Of a stretch of DNA of 42,072 nucleotides, positions 17,006 through 25,749 are shown one piece after another (position 1 is the first letter of the stretch; each line of letters begins with the position of its first letter). Below the pieces are notes generated by a model. That model did no database searches and was not told the DNA's origin. It worked only from the letters and a program-made list of their open reading frames with translations. This stretch comes from UBA6186 sp050012295. Its GTDB lineage: Bacteria; Pseudomonadota; Gammaproteobacteria; UBA6186; Azoamicaceae. Made by a program: the position numbers and the translations under genes. The DNA lies in contig JBEKHL010000007.1 in the NCBI GenBank assembly GCA_050012295.1, positions 1-42,072 of the forward strand. The letters run 5' to 3'.

Positions 17006-18250
17006 TTATGGTCTGTTTGCAGAATGGTGTGCTGCAACAGTCTCTTTGGCTTTTTGTGCTTTTTCAAGCATTAATTTTCTTGCTTTGTGTAGAAAACCTT
17101 TCTTTTTAAATCTTTCGGTTAATTCTTCATGGTCTTTTAAAGCTTGAGTAAATTTTTCTTTGGTTGCAGGATCAGATGCATTCTCAGCTTGATCTTGCCA
17201 ATGTGCAAGATCCTTTTTAGATACTTCTGGCTTAAGACCATTTAAAAATGCTGCTTTGTACATTTTAAGCGCTACTTCTGGAGTTTTGGAGTTGCCAGTT
17301 ATGTGAAATGCTTTTTCGTGATCATTAGATCTTTCTAGTACTCTAGTTGCTTGATCCACTAGTAGTGCAACTGCATTGTCTAAGTCTTTTCCACCAGCTG
17401 CAACAATCTCTTTTGGAATTTTAAATTCCATATTATTTAAGTTGCCATCAACATTTTCGCTTATAGACACTAAAGTCTTACCATTTTTTTGGATAAGCAT
17501 GTTATTAGTTTTATTTTCTTTATTATTTGGATCTGGTACTATAGCGACGTCTTGAAGCAGGTCTAGCATTTTTTCGAAATAAGCTTTTCGATCTGCAAAA
17601 GGCTCGGTTAAACCAAAAAATCTACTTACTCGGTTAGATGTGTCTTTAGGTTCTTCTCCTTCGGCTTCTTGTAATAACTTTAAGCGGTTTAGTAGATTTT
17701 GGCGCATCAATTGAATTTGATAATTTCTAAAATCCCAATAAGTATTAAAATCCATCTTTTTTATTACATTGGCAGGATTACCGAGCCAATTATATTTGTT
17801 TAAACCGCTAATACCTAAAGGTTTATCATTTTTCTGAAATTTATTATTCTCTACTAAATATTGTTGATAACCATATAGTTCTCTCATTCTAGTATTAAGG
17901 GGAAAAATATGTTTATTAGTACTGGTTGTATTATTAGGTGGAGTGGTATTTGGATCATTATTAAGCTCAGCTTTTTGACCAGCTTTATTTTCTTCCTCAA
18001 GTGCGGTTTGTAATGCGGTTGCAGTTTTTAATGCAGCTTCAGTTTTTAAGCGTTTGTCTGGATCGTTTGGGTCAGCTTCTGGAATTAAGGTTATTGTAGG
18101 TGTACCTGATTTTGGTTCACTTGCTTTAGATGTTGCGGAAACGGAATCATCATCGTCTGGATCTGCTGGTATTTCTACAAGTGCAGGAGAGGCGCCACTA
18201 TCTTCTGTAAGTCCTGGTCCTGGTTTGTCTGGTATAGGGTTTCCTGGCAT
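17006..18250 (-). CDS. Orphan hydrophilic protein (414 aa), candidate effector
   Basis: I recognise no family. The first ~115 residues are low-complexity and probably disordered, rich in Pro, Asp, Thr and Asn (PDKPGPG, PADPDDDD, TTPPNNTT). A folded-looking, mainly helical part follows from about residue 118 (RMRELYGYQQYL), ending in a Lys-rich helix (HKARKLMLEKAQKAKET). There is no signal peptide or membrane segment and no clear ribosome site before the ATG; a shorter form starting at the Met near residue 119 is possible. It stands alone between ddl and recJ, opposite in strand to both. The make-up resembles secreted effectors of intracellular gammaproteobacteria, which is inference only. Confidence 0.6.
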   Translation of the reverse strand: MPGNPIPDKPGPGLTEDSGASPALVEIPADPDDDDSVSATSKASEPKSGTPTITLIPEADPNDPDKRLKTEAALKTATALQTALEEENKAGQKAELNNDPNTTPPNNTTSTNKHIFPLNTRMRELYGYQQYLVENNKFQKNDKPLGISGLNKYNWLGNPANVIKKMDFNTYWDFRNYQIQLMRQNLLNRLKLLQEAEGEEPKDTSNRVSRFFGLTEPFADRKAYFEKMLDLLQDVAIVPDPNNKENKTNNMLIQKNGKTLVSISENVDGNLNNMEFKIPKEIVAAGGKDLDNAVALLVDQATRVLERSNDHEKAFHITGNSKTPEVALKMYKAAFLNGLKPEVSKKDLAHWQDQAENASDPATKEKFTQALKDHEELTERFKKKGFLHKARKLMLEKAQKAKETVAAHHSANRP

Positions 18251-18303
18251 AATGTTAATATAGAATTTTTTAAAGTATTTTCAATGTAAGATATATAAAT
18301 AAA

Positions 18304-20073
18304 ATGACCAACATTAAATTACCTGCTCCTAAAATTAAAACTAGACAGTTAAACTCAAAATTATACGATTTAGCTTTGGCTAATGGCCTTCACCCTACTA
18401 TTGCAAAAATTTTAGCTGCACGTCCAATTGAAGAACAGAGTTTATCTAAAATTATTGAACCAAAATTATCATTATTAGAACATCCTGAAACAATGCAAGA
18501 TATGGTTAAAGCAGCTAAGCGTTTAGCCTATGCCATTATAAATAAAGAATGTATAGGAATAGAAACCGATCATGATTGCGATGGACAAACTAGCCATGCA
18601 GTAATTTATTATAATTTAACGCAGCATTTTAAACATCCTAAGAATTTAATTAGATCATATATTGGCCATAGATTAACCGAGGGATATGGTTTGTCTGATG
18701 CAGTAGCTAACAGAATTTTGGCGGATCTTCCTAGAACATCTTTAGTAATAACTGCAGATAATGGATCTTCGGATGAACCACGAATAGCTAAATTAAAGGC
18801 TAGCGACATAGATGTAATTATTACTGATCATCATCAAATTCCAATTACAGAATTTCCTAAGAGCGCTTACGCTTGTATTAACCCAACCAGAGAAGATTGT
18901 AATTACGATCCGTATATAGCAGGGTGTATGGTAGCTTGGCTATTAATGGTAACAACCCGATTAGAACTTATTAAATTAGGTTACTTAGAAAAAAATGCTC
19001 CTAAATTGCAAGATACTCTTGATTATGTTGCGGTTGGTACAGTTGCAGATTGTGTTAGTTTTGCTAAAAGCCACAGTAATAGAGCAGTAGTACGTTTTGG
19101 ATTACAGCTTATTAATTCTAGAAGTAAATTTTGTTGGCAAGCATTAAATAATATATTGCCAGATAATATTAATGTGGAAGATTTAGGCTTTAAAATTGGA
19201 CCATTATTAAATAGCGATGGCCGTTTGGCTACAGCGTTCGGCTCGGTAAGTTTTTTATTGTCAGACAGCCTTACTCAGGCCCAAGATTGGCTACAACATT
19301 TAAAAGAACAAAATATTGTACGTCGTAATATTCAAAAAACCATTACTTTGCAAGGATTAACCCAAGCAAAACAGCAAGTAGACGCTAATAAATATGCAGT
19401 GTGTATTTTTTTACCAGATGGACACGTGGGTGTTCATGGAATATCTGCTAGTAGAATTAAAGATAATTTTGGAAGGCCAACTGCATTTTTTGCGCCTAAG
19501 GTTGGTGAAGATCAATTAATTACTGGTTCATTAAGAGGAATAGAGGGTTTTCATGTAAGAGATGCTTTACAATATGTGGCAGATCAAGATAAAAAGCTAT
19601 TAATAGCTTTTGGTGGGCATCGTGGAGCAGGTGGAGTTACTTTAAAAGCCAGTGATTTTAATAAATTTGTAGAGTTGTTCGAACTGGCTACTAGAAAACA
19701 GCTGGATATGGTAAACTTAGGGCCGGTTATTTGGTCGGATGGTGTACTTCCTAGTGAACTAATAAATTTAGATTTTTTTTATGACTTAAAGATTTTAGAG
19801 CCATTTGGTAAAGATTTTGAAAGTCCAGTTTTTCATACTATAGCCAAAATAGATCATATAAAAATTATTGGTGACGGTACTCATGCTAGGGTAGATTTAA
19901 ATATTAGTGGTAGAATTTTTAGGGCAGTATGGTTTAGTATGCGTTATGGGGTAGAAGAACCTTGTTTGTTTGTAAAAGATGATGAAGTAATCTGTGCTTT
20001 TAGTTTGTTTGAAAATAATTTTAATAATCAAAAAACTTGTGAGTTGCAGATAATAGGGATGCACCATATCTAA
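18304..20073 (+). CDS. recJ: Single-stranded-DNA-specific exonuclease RecJ
   Basis: RecJ degrades single-stranded DNA 5' to 3' in recombination and repair. The 589 residues show the DHH phosphoesterase motifs in order: DHDCDGQTS (motif I; the usual form is D-x-D-A-D-G), ITADNGSS, TDHHQIP (the DHH), GTVADC and, in the DHHA1 domain, FGGHRGAGG. Length matches E. coli RecJ (577). Motif I keeps all three aspartates although the intervening residues are atypical. Gene order recJ-prfB-lysS is the conserved gammaproteobacterial arrangement. A palindromic element separates it from prfB. Confidence 0.93.
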   Translation: MTNIKLPAPKIKTRQLNSKLYDLALANGLHPTIAKILAARPIEEQSLSKIIEPKLSLLEHPETMQDMVKAAKRLAYAIINKECIGIETDHDCDGQTSHAVIYYNLTQHFKHPKNLIRSYIGHRLTEGYGLSDAVANRILADLPRTSLVITADNGSSDEPRIAKLKASDIDVIITDHHQIPITEFPKSAYACINPTREDCNYDPYIAGCMVAWLLMVTTRLELIKLGYLEKNAPKLQDTLDYVAVGTVADCVSFAKSHSNRAVVRFGLQLINSRSKFCWQALNNILPDNINVEDLGFKIGPLLNSDGRLATAFGSVSFLLSDSLTQAQDWLQHLKEQNIVRRNIQKTITLQGLTQAKQQVDANKYAVCIFLPDGHVGVHGISASRIKDNFGRPTAFFAPKVGEDQLITGSLRGIEGFHVRDALQYVADQDKKLLIAFGGHRGAGGVTLKASDFNKFVELFELATRKQLDMVNLGPVIWSDGVLPSELINLDFFYDLKILEPFGKDFESPVFHTIAKIDHIKIIGDGTHARVDLNISGRIFRAVWFSMRYGVEEPCLFVKDDEVICAFSLFENNFNNQKTCELQIIGMHHI

Positions 20074-20085
20074 TGGAAACTTTAT

Positions 20086-20133
20086 GGCCTCACCCCCGCC
20101 CCCTCTCCATGAATGGAGAGGGGGGTTGTTGAA
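20086..20133. repeat. Palindromic mini-element flanked by 11-bp direct repeats
   Basis: A perfect 11-bp stem (20099-20109 and 20114-20124, loop TGAA) sits in a C/G-rich block that stands out from the AT-rich surroundings. GGAAACTTTAT occurs immediately on both sides (20075-20085 and 20134-20144), which looks like a target duplication made on insertion. The right-hand repeat carries the GAAGGA ribosome site of prfB. The sequence differs from the double-hairpin family elsewhere in the window. Confidence 0.75.
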
Positions 20134-20145
20134 GGAAACTTTATT

Positions 20146-21240
20146 ATGTATGACATTAATTATAATGATTTATTGGAAGAATTATCTGTTAAACAGCAAC
20201 AATTGTTGCATCTGGTAGATTTTAATAAAAAATCATTCATGTTAGAGCAAATTAAATCCCAATTAGCAGATCCAAATGTATGGGATGATCAAGAAAAAAT
20301 TAAATTATTAAGTAAAGAAAAACGACAATTAGAACAACAACTTTTTCCAATAGAACAATTTTCTAAAAATTTATTAGATGCCCAAGAATTATTTTTAATG
20401 GCTAAGAATTTGCAAGATGAAAACAGTTTGCAAGAAATTTGTGAGGAAATTTTAGAATTACAAACAGTTTTTCATAAACTAGAATTTGAATGTATGTTTT
20501 GTGAAGAATTAGATTCAAATAATACTTTTTTAGATATTCAATCTGGTTCTGGTGGAACAGAAGCTCAGGATTGGGCAGAAATATTGTTACGTATGTATTT
20601 AAGATGGGCAGAATCTAGAAAATTTAAAGTAGAAATTATGGAAACATCTAACGGAGATGTAGCTGGGATAAAAAGTGCCACTATAAAAATAAGTGGAAAT
20701 TATGCTTATGGTTGGTTACGTACCGAAACTGGAGTACATAGGTTGGTACGCAAGTCTCCGTTTGATTCTGGTAATCGTAGACATACTTCTTTTGCGGCAG
20801 TATTTGTTTATCCAGAAGTAGATGATGATGTAAATATTCAGATTAATCCGGCAGATTTACGTATAGATACGTATAGAGCAGGTGGTGCCGGAGGACAACA
20901 TGTGAATCGTACAGATTCGGCAGTTAGAATAACTCATGTGCCGACCGGTATAGTGGTTCAGTGTCAAAGCGATAGATCTCAACATAAAAATAAATCTTAT
21001 GCGATGAAGCAATTAAAATCTAAGCTTTACGATTTAAAGATGCAAGAAAAAAATAGAGAAAAGCAAAAATTAGAGGATTCTAAAACTGATATTGGTTGGG
21101 GAAATCAAATTAGATCTTATGTTTTAGATCAATCTCGTATTAAAGATTTGCGAACTAATCTAGAAATTTTTAATACTCAACAAGTATTAGATGGGGGGAT
21201 AGATCCATTTCTAGAGGCAAATTTAAAAACAAAAAAATAA
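20146..21240 (+). CDS. prfB: Peptide chain release factor 2, no programmed frameshift
   Basis: RF2 reads UAA and UGA stop codons and triggers peptide release. I chose ATG 20146, after GAAGGA; the longer in-frame start at 20113 lies inside a palindrome and adds residues unlike RF2. The 364-residue product has the SPF stop-recognition motif (204-206) and the catalytic GGQ (249-251). In many bacteria the gene has an in-frame UGA near codon 26 and a +1 frameshift that autoregulates RF2. Here the frame runs straight through this region (LHLVDFNKK), so that control is absent. lysS follows 11 bases later. Confidence 0.95.
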   Translation: MYDINYNDLLEELSVKQQQLLHLVDFNKKSFMLEQIKSQLADPNVWDDQEKIKLLSKEKRQLEQQLFPIEQFSKNLLDAQELFLMAKNLQDENSLQEICEEILELQTVFHKLEFECMFCEELDSNNTFLDIQSGSGGTEAQDWAEILLRMYLRWAESRKFKVEIMETSNGDVAGIKSATIKISGNYAYGWLRTETGVHRLVRKSPFDSGNRRHTSFAAVFVYPEVDDDVNIQINPADLRIDTYRAGGAGGQHVNRTDSAVRITHVPTGIVVQCQSDRSQHKNKSYAMKQLKSKLYDLKMQEKNREKQKLEDSKTDIGWGNQIRSYVLDQSRIKDLRTNLEIFNTQQVLDGGIDPFLEANLKTKK

Positions 21241-21251
21241 GGATTATATAA

Positions 21252-22775
21252 ATGACATCAAAAATTAATATAGAAACTAATGAACATAATATAGATCTTG
21301 ATGCTGATGTAGAGCGTTTATCTAAATTAGAAAAATTAAAGGCAGCTGGGTTTGCTTGGCCTAATAATTTTAAAAGAGAGTTTTTGGCAGAAGATTTACA
21401 TGTTAATTATGGTAATTTGTCTAATGAAGAATTAATAAAACAAGATATTAAAGTAACTGTAGCTGGTCGTATTATGTTAAGACGTCTTATGGGTAAAGCT
21501 AGTTTTATTACATTGCAAGATATGTCTGGGAAAATTCAAATTTATTTACAACAAGAAGCGTTGCCAGATATTTACGAACAATTTAAGACGTGGGATTTAG
21601 GTGATATTATTGGCGTAAGTGGAGCTTTATTTAAAACTAAAACAGGTGAATTATCTGTTAAAGCAACCCAAATTATATTATTAACCAAATCATTACGTTC
21701 TTTACCAGAAAAATGGCATGGATTACAAGATCAGGAAACTAGGTATAGGCAACGATATTTAGATTTAATGGTAAACCCTAATTCTAAAAAAATTTTTCAA
21801 ACTAGAAGTAAAGTTGTGCAGTTTATAAGGGAGTATTTAAATAATTTAAAGTTTTTAGAAGTGGAAACCCCAATGATGCATATTATTCCTGGTGGCGCAG
21901 TAGCTCGTCCATTTATTACACACCATAATGCATTAGGTATGGATTTATATTTGCGAATTGCTCCAGAATTATATTTAAAACGTTTAGTAGTTGGTGGTTT
22001 TGAAAAAGTATACGAGATTAATCGTAATTTTAGAAACGAAGGATTATCTACCAGACATAATCCGGAATTTACCATGATTGAATTTTATCAAGCTTTTGCT
22101 GACTATAAAGATCTTATGAATCTAACAGAAGATTTATTTAAATATTTAGCTAATAATATATTAGGAAGCAATATTTTAACTTATCAAAACAAACAATACG
22201 ATTTATCTAAGCCGTTCGAAAGATTAACATTTAAACAAGCTATAGTAAAATATAATCACGATTTATCAGCAGAAGATTTAAATGATCGTAATAAATTATT
22301 GGCATATATGCAAAGTAAAAATATTGTTATGGATCCTGATTGGATAAATAATGCTGGAATAATTAAATTACAATTTGAACTATACGAACACACTGTAGAA
22401 TCTCAGTTATTAGATCCTACTTTTATTACCGAATATCCTACCGAAGTTTCACCTTTAGCAAGACGCAATGATCTTAATCCAGAACTCACCGATCGTTTCG
22501 AGTTATATATAGCTGGTCGGGAACTTGCGAATGGATTTTCTGAGCTTAACGATCCAATTGATCAAAAAGAACGATTTAAGAGTCAAGTTGCATTAAAAGA
22601 ATCTGGTGATGTAGAGGCAATGCATTATGATCAGGATTATGTCTGTGCCTTAGAGTATGGGTTGCCACCAACCGCCGGTGAAGGTATAGGGATCGATCGA
22701 TTAGTCATGTTGTTTACCGATCAAAATTCTATTCGAGACGTTTTATTATTTCCGCATATGCGATTAAATACATAA
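21252..22775 (+). CDS. lysS: Lysyl-tRNA synthetase, class II
   Basis: LysS charges tRNA-Lys. The 507-residue product has an N-terminal OB-fold (VTVAGRIMLRR, SFITLQDMSGKIQIY) and the class II catalytic core: RYRQRYLDLMVNP, motif 1 FLEVETPMM, motif 2 FRNEGLSTRHNPEFTMIEF, and motif 3 GEGIGIDRLVM near the C terminus. Length fits the family (505 in E. coli). An AAGGA ribosome site precedes ATG 21252, and the spacing to prfB suggests co-transcription. Confidence 0.97.
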   Translation: MTSKINIETNEHNIDLDADVERLSKLEKLKAAGFAWPNNFKREFLAEDLHVNYGNLSNEELIKQDIKVTVAGRIMLRRLMGKASFITLQDMSGKIQIYLQQEALPDIYEQFKTWDLGDIIGVSGALFKTKTGELSVKATQIILLTKSLRSLPEKWHGLQDQETRYRQRYLDLMVNPNSKKIFQTRSKVVQFIREYLNNLKFLEVETPMMHIIPGGAVARPFITHHNALGMDLYLRIAPELYLKRLVVGGFEKVYEINRNFRNEGLSTRHNPEFTMIEFYQAFADYKDLMNLTEDLFKYLANNILGSNILTYQNKQYDLSKPFERLTFKQAIVKYNHDLSAEDLNDRNKLLAYMQSKNIVMDPDWINNAGIIKLQFELYEHTVESQLLDPTFITEYPTEVSPLARRNDLNPELTDRFELYIAGRELANGFSELNDPIDQKERFKSQVALKESGDVEAMHYDQDYVCALEYGLPPTAGEGIGIDRLVMLFTDQNSIRDVLLFPHMRLNT

Positions 22776-22789
22776 TTTTTTAGAGAAAT

Positions 22790-24487
22790 CTAATCAATCT
22801 TTTTTATTTTTTTGCTTGGTTCGGTATGGATTGCTTCTTTATTCTCAGGTTTTTTATCTTTTGATATTAAATTACGTAATGACCATAAAATGCCTGATTT
22901 GTTTTTTGGTATAGAAGGTTGCTTTACGGCTAATTTTATTTGTTTTGTTAATTGTGGCTCGACAATAGCATGGTCAGGTGTTGATTGTGTAATTTGATAT
23001 AAATTATCTGTAAATTTTGTAATGTTGCTATCTTGTTTGTGTATATGATTTAAACATTTTTTTCTTTCTATCATTCTCATTATTGGAGTTACTATTATAC
23101 CACCTAGCAAAACGCCTGCGGCGGTAAGTATAGCGACTGGAGGAAATATCATAGAGACGCCACCAGAAAAAAATAAACTCAATTTTATTGTATTAGATGC
23201 TCCAGAATTACGTACATCTTTAGATACAGAATCTAATAACATGTCTTGTATAAATTTTTTAAATAAGTCTTTGTCAGGACTATAAACAAAAGAACCTTGT
23301 TGTTTCTTTTTAATGCTATATGCTTCAAATTGTTTTTTTAAAGTATATTTTAAGGCATCTTGTTTAAGTTTAGAAAGTTCTATATTTTCTGGGTTTTGTC
23401 CTGTTGTTTTTAAATATTCTTTATATTCATCTAATGGACTCTTACCCCACAAAAAATATTTTTTTCTAGTTATATGTAATTTTTCATTAATAGCCTTTTG
23501 CATAAATAAAGGAATATTTTGGAAATCTTTCTGTCGGTCTTTATAGTTTTTAGAAACATCAAAGACACTTTTTACGGTATTCACAAATATTGCACCAACA
23601 GCAGTTATTCTACCAATTAGTGGAACAACATGCTTTAACGTTTCGATTATTTTGATGGCAGAAATAATATGGGTTAACCAATAGATAGCTTTATCTAAAA
23701 ATGATTTATTATTATCAGTGCTGTTGGTTTTATCATTAAACAATATTTTTTTATTAACTTTAGATGATTTAAAAATAGCTAACTGTTTAGATAAAGCATT
23801 TTTTATTGCTCCATCTTTATCTTCATCTTTAATAATTTTTTCTATAACTCTTTTTATTCTTATTCTTTGAAGAATGGCAGCAATACCAGTTGCAATTAAA
23901 CCGCCGCCTGCAATTGCTAAAGCTGCTATACCTACGGCTGGAATAATTGGAGGAAACAGTAATCCAAATGCAAATACAGTGCTTGCTATAGATGAGGTGG
24001 CGTCTATGCCAGTTTCGGCAACTTTTACAGCCATAGGATTTCTTAATTTATTTATGCAATAATTTTGGATATGTTGTTCGGTAATTTGTGTCGGATCTTT
24101 AATATTTTTAAAATATTGTAGTAAATCTTTTTGATCAATATTAGCTATTATTTGCTTTAAATTTTTAGGAAGATTTTTAATGTATTTTTCAGTATTGTAG
24201 ATTGTGTATAAAGTAGCTACAGCAGATCCTATACCTTCAACATCGGCAATAGCAACTTCAACATCAACCGGAGCATTGGCAATATCAACAGTATCTAAAG
24301 TAGTTGGGTTTTCAGCATCCTCTGAAGTTTGTTTTGACTTAACACCAAGAGGATTATTGTTAGTTTTTTCGTTATAAGCCCAAGTTATGGTAGTGTTATT
24401 TTGTATGTCTAAATTAGATTTGCCAGTATTCAACTTTTTTTTAGTTTTTTTTGCTTTGACGTTAGTTTTTTTAGTATTATTTGGCAT
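22790..24487 (-). CDS. Orphan membrane protein (565 aa) with two related hydrophobic hairpins; candidate effector
   Basis: I recognise no family. The N terminus is strongly basic (KKTNVKAKKTKKK) without a signal peptide. Hydrophobic segments lie at about 168-206, 272-305 and 434-470. The first and third look like copies of one module: each has an FPP turn (178-180 and 448-450), a long Ala/Gly/Ile hairpin with a GG(G)-I-xx-T segment, then a basic amphipathic stretch (RIRIKRVIEKI and RMIERKKCLNHI). The C terminus is again Lys-rich. Paired hydrophobic hairpins in an otherwise soluble, Lys-rich protein resemble host-membrane-inserted effectors. It is inserted between lysS and fis, convergent with lysS. 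Confidence 0.65.
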   Translation of the reverse strand: MPNNTKKTNVKAKKTKKKLNTGKSNLDIQNNTTITWAYNEKTNNNPLGVKSKQTSEDAENPTTLDTVDIANAPVDVEVAIADVEGIGSAVATLYTIYNTEKYIKNLPKNLKQIIANIDQKDLLQYFKNIKDPTQITEQHIQNYCINKLRNPMAVKVAETGIDATSSIASTVFAFGLLFPPIIPAVGIAALAIAGGGLIATGIAAILQRIRIKRVIEKIIKDEDKDGAIKNALSKQLAIFKSSKVNKKILFNDKTNSTDNNKSFLDKAIYWLTHIISAIKIIETLKHVVPLIGRITAVGAIFVNTVKSVFDVSKNYKDRQKDFQNIPLFMQKAINEKLHITRKKYFLWGKSPLDEYKEYLKTTGQNPENIELSKLKQDALKYTLKKQFEAYSIKKKQQGSFVYSPDKDLFKKFIQDMLLDSVSKDVRNSGASNTIKLSLFFSGGVSMIFPPVAILTAAGVLLGGIIVTPIMRMIERKKCLNHIHKQDSNITKFTDNLYQITQSTPDHAIVEPQLTKQIKLAVKQPSIPKNKSGILWSLRNLISKDKKPENKEAIHTEPSKKIKKID

Positions 24488-24535
24488 ATATTTATAATTT
24501 TAGCCAAGTTTAGTAGTTTTTGCGCAGTAATTTTT

Positions 24536-24787
24536 TTATAGTTTATATGAACTTATTAGTTTTCTAAGAGTATTACGGCTAATTCCTAACCATTTGGCAG
24601 CTAGAGATTGATTGTCGTTGGTATATTCTAATACAGTTTCTAATAAAGGTTTTTCTACTTCTGTAAGAACTAATTGATATAAATTAGCGATATTTTTATA
24701 ATCTAATGTTTCGAAATTATCGAAGTATTTTTTTAAAGAAGATTTTATTTGTTGATTTAACGGTATTAAATCTTGTTCTTGGTGCAT
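24536..24787 (-). CDS. fis: Nucleoid-associated DNA-binding protein Fis
   Basis: Fis bends DNA and controls many promoters. The 83-residue product keeps the C-terminal helix-turn-helix characteristic of Fis: PLLETVLEYTNDNQ, then AAKWLGISRNTLRK. It is shorter than E. coli Fis (98), with a reduced N-terminal region. It follows dusB by two bases, the conserved dusB-fis operon layout, which strongly supports both the identity and gammaproteobacterial origin. Confidence 0.93.
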   Translation of the reverse strand: MHQEQDLIPLNQQIKSSLKKYFDNFETLDYKNIANLYQLVLTEVEKPLLETVLEYTNDNQSLAAKWLGISRNTLRKLISSYKL

Positions 24788-24789
24788 TA

Positions 24790-25749
24790 TTAGTCCTCAA
24801 AAAATAATTTTATAGCATTTAGTTGATCTTTAGTAGTTAGTAATTTATTAAAGTTTTCTCTAAATTTTGCAGCCAAGGATTTACCTTTGCAATACCAATT
24901 AACATGCTTTCTAGCCATTAAAACCCCAGTAGTTGTGCCATAAAAGCTATATAGACATTCTAAATGTCCAAGCAAAATATGGTAAATTTCTTGAGAAGAA
25001 GGTTCGTCTAATTTTTTGTTATATTGTAGATAATAGTTAATTTGACGAAAAATCCATGGTTTACCGTATGCGGCTCTGCCGATCATAACTGCGTCAGCAC
25101 CAGTAATTCTTAGTACTTCTTTGGCTTTTTGTTCAGTATTTATATCACCATTAGCAATAACCGGAATTTTAACAGTAGCTTTTATTTTAGCAATAGTTGC
25201 GTATTCAGCTTCACCTCTAAAAAAACAGCATCTAGTTCTACCATGTACCGCGATAGCTGCGATACCAGCATTTTCTGCTAATTTGGCAATTTGTACGCCA
25301 TTTTTATTATTACTATCCCAACCAGTACGAATTTTTAAAGTTACTGGAATAGATACTGCACTTACTACTTTATTTAGAATTTTGCTGACTAATAATTCGT
25401 CTTTTAGTAATGCAGAACCAGCTAGGGTATTACAAACTTTTTTTGCTGGACACCCCATATTAATATCAATAATTTCTGCACCTTGATCTTGGTTAAATTT
25501 TGCAGCCAAGGCTAAAGTATCAGGATCGGCACCGACAATTTGTACGATACGAGGAGATGGTTCATTGGTATGGTTAGCGCGACGCAATGTTTTTAAACTA
25601 CCCCTAAGTAGAGAGTTTGAGCCAACCATTTCAGATACTGCCATTGCTGCCCCTAATTTTTTACATAATGTACGAAATGGGTGGTCTGTAACACCAGCCA
25701 TTGGCGCTAAAATAGTTTTATTTTCTATTTTATGATTACCAATTTTCAT
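24790..25749 (-). CDS. dusB: tRNA-dihydrouridine synthase B
   Basis: DusB reduces a uridine in tRNA using FMN and NADPH. The 319-residue TIM-barrel product has APMAGVTDHPFR at the N terminus, the active-site segment NMGCPAKKV (Cys100), LKIRTGWD, AVHGRTR, PVIANGDI and the phosphate-binding GADAVMIGRAAYGKPW. Its ATG lies inside the end of accC (14-base overlap), so the two are translationally linked. fis follows directly. In many relatives prmA lies upstream of dusB, but it is not here. Confidence 0.95.
   Translation of the reverse strand: MKIGNHKIENKTILAPMAGVTDHPFRTLCKKLGAAMAVSEMVGSNSLLRGSLKTLRRANHTNEPSPRIVQIVGADPDTLALAAKFNQDQGAEIIDINMGCPAKKVCNTLAGSALLKDELLVSKILNKVVSAVSIPVTLKIRTGWDSNNKNGVQIAKLAENAGIAAIAVHGRTRCCFFRGEAEYATIAKIKATVKIPVIANGDINTEQKAKEVLRITGADAVMIGRAAYGKPWIFRQINYYLQYNKKLDEPSSQEIYHILLGHLECLYSFYGTTTGVLMARKHVNWYCKGKSLAAKFRENFNKLLTTKDQLNAIKLFFED

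Noticed and set aside
20086..20133. Palindrome before prfB as a fifth copy of the double-hairpin family
   Set aside because: It has a single stem of different sequence (CCCCCTCTCCA arm), no second hairpin and no GGGTGGAT tail.
20113..20145. Upstream ATG of prfB as the true start
   Set aside because: It lies within the loop/right arm of a palindrome and adds 11 residues unlike RF2; the ATG at 20146 has a ribosome site and matches the family N terminus.
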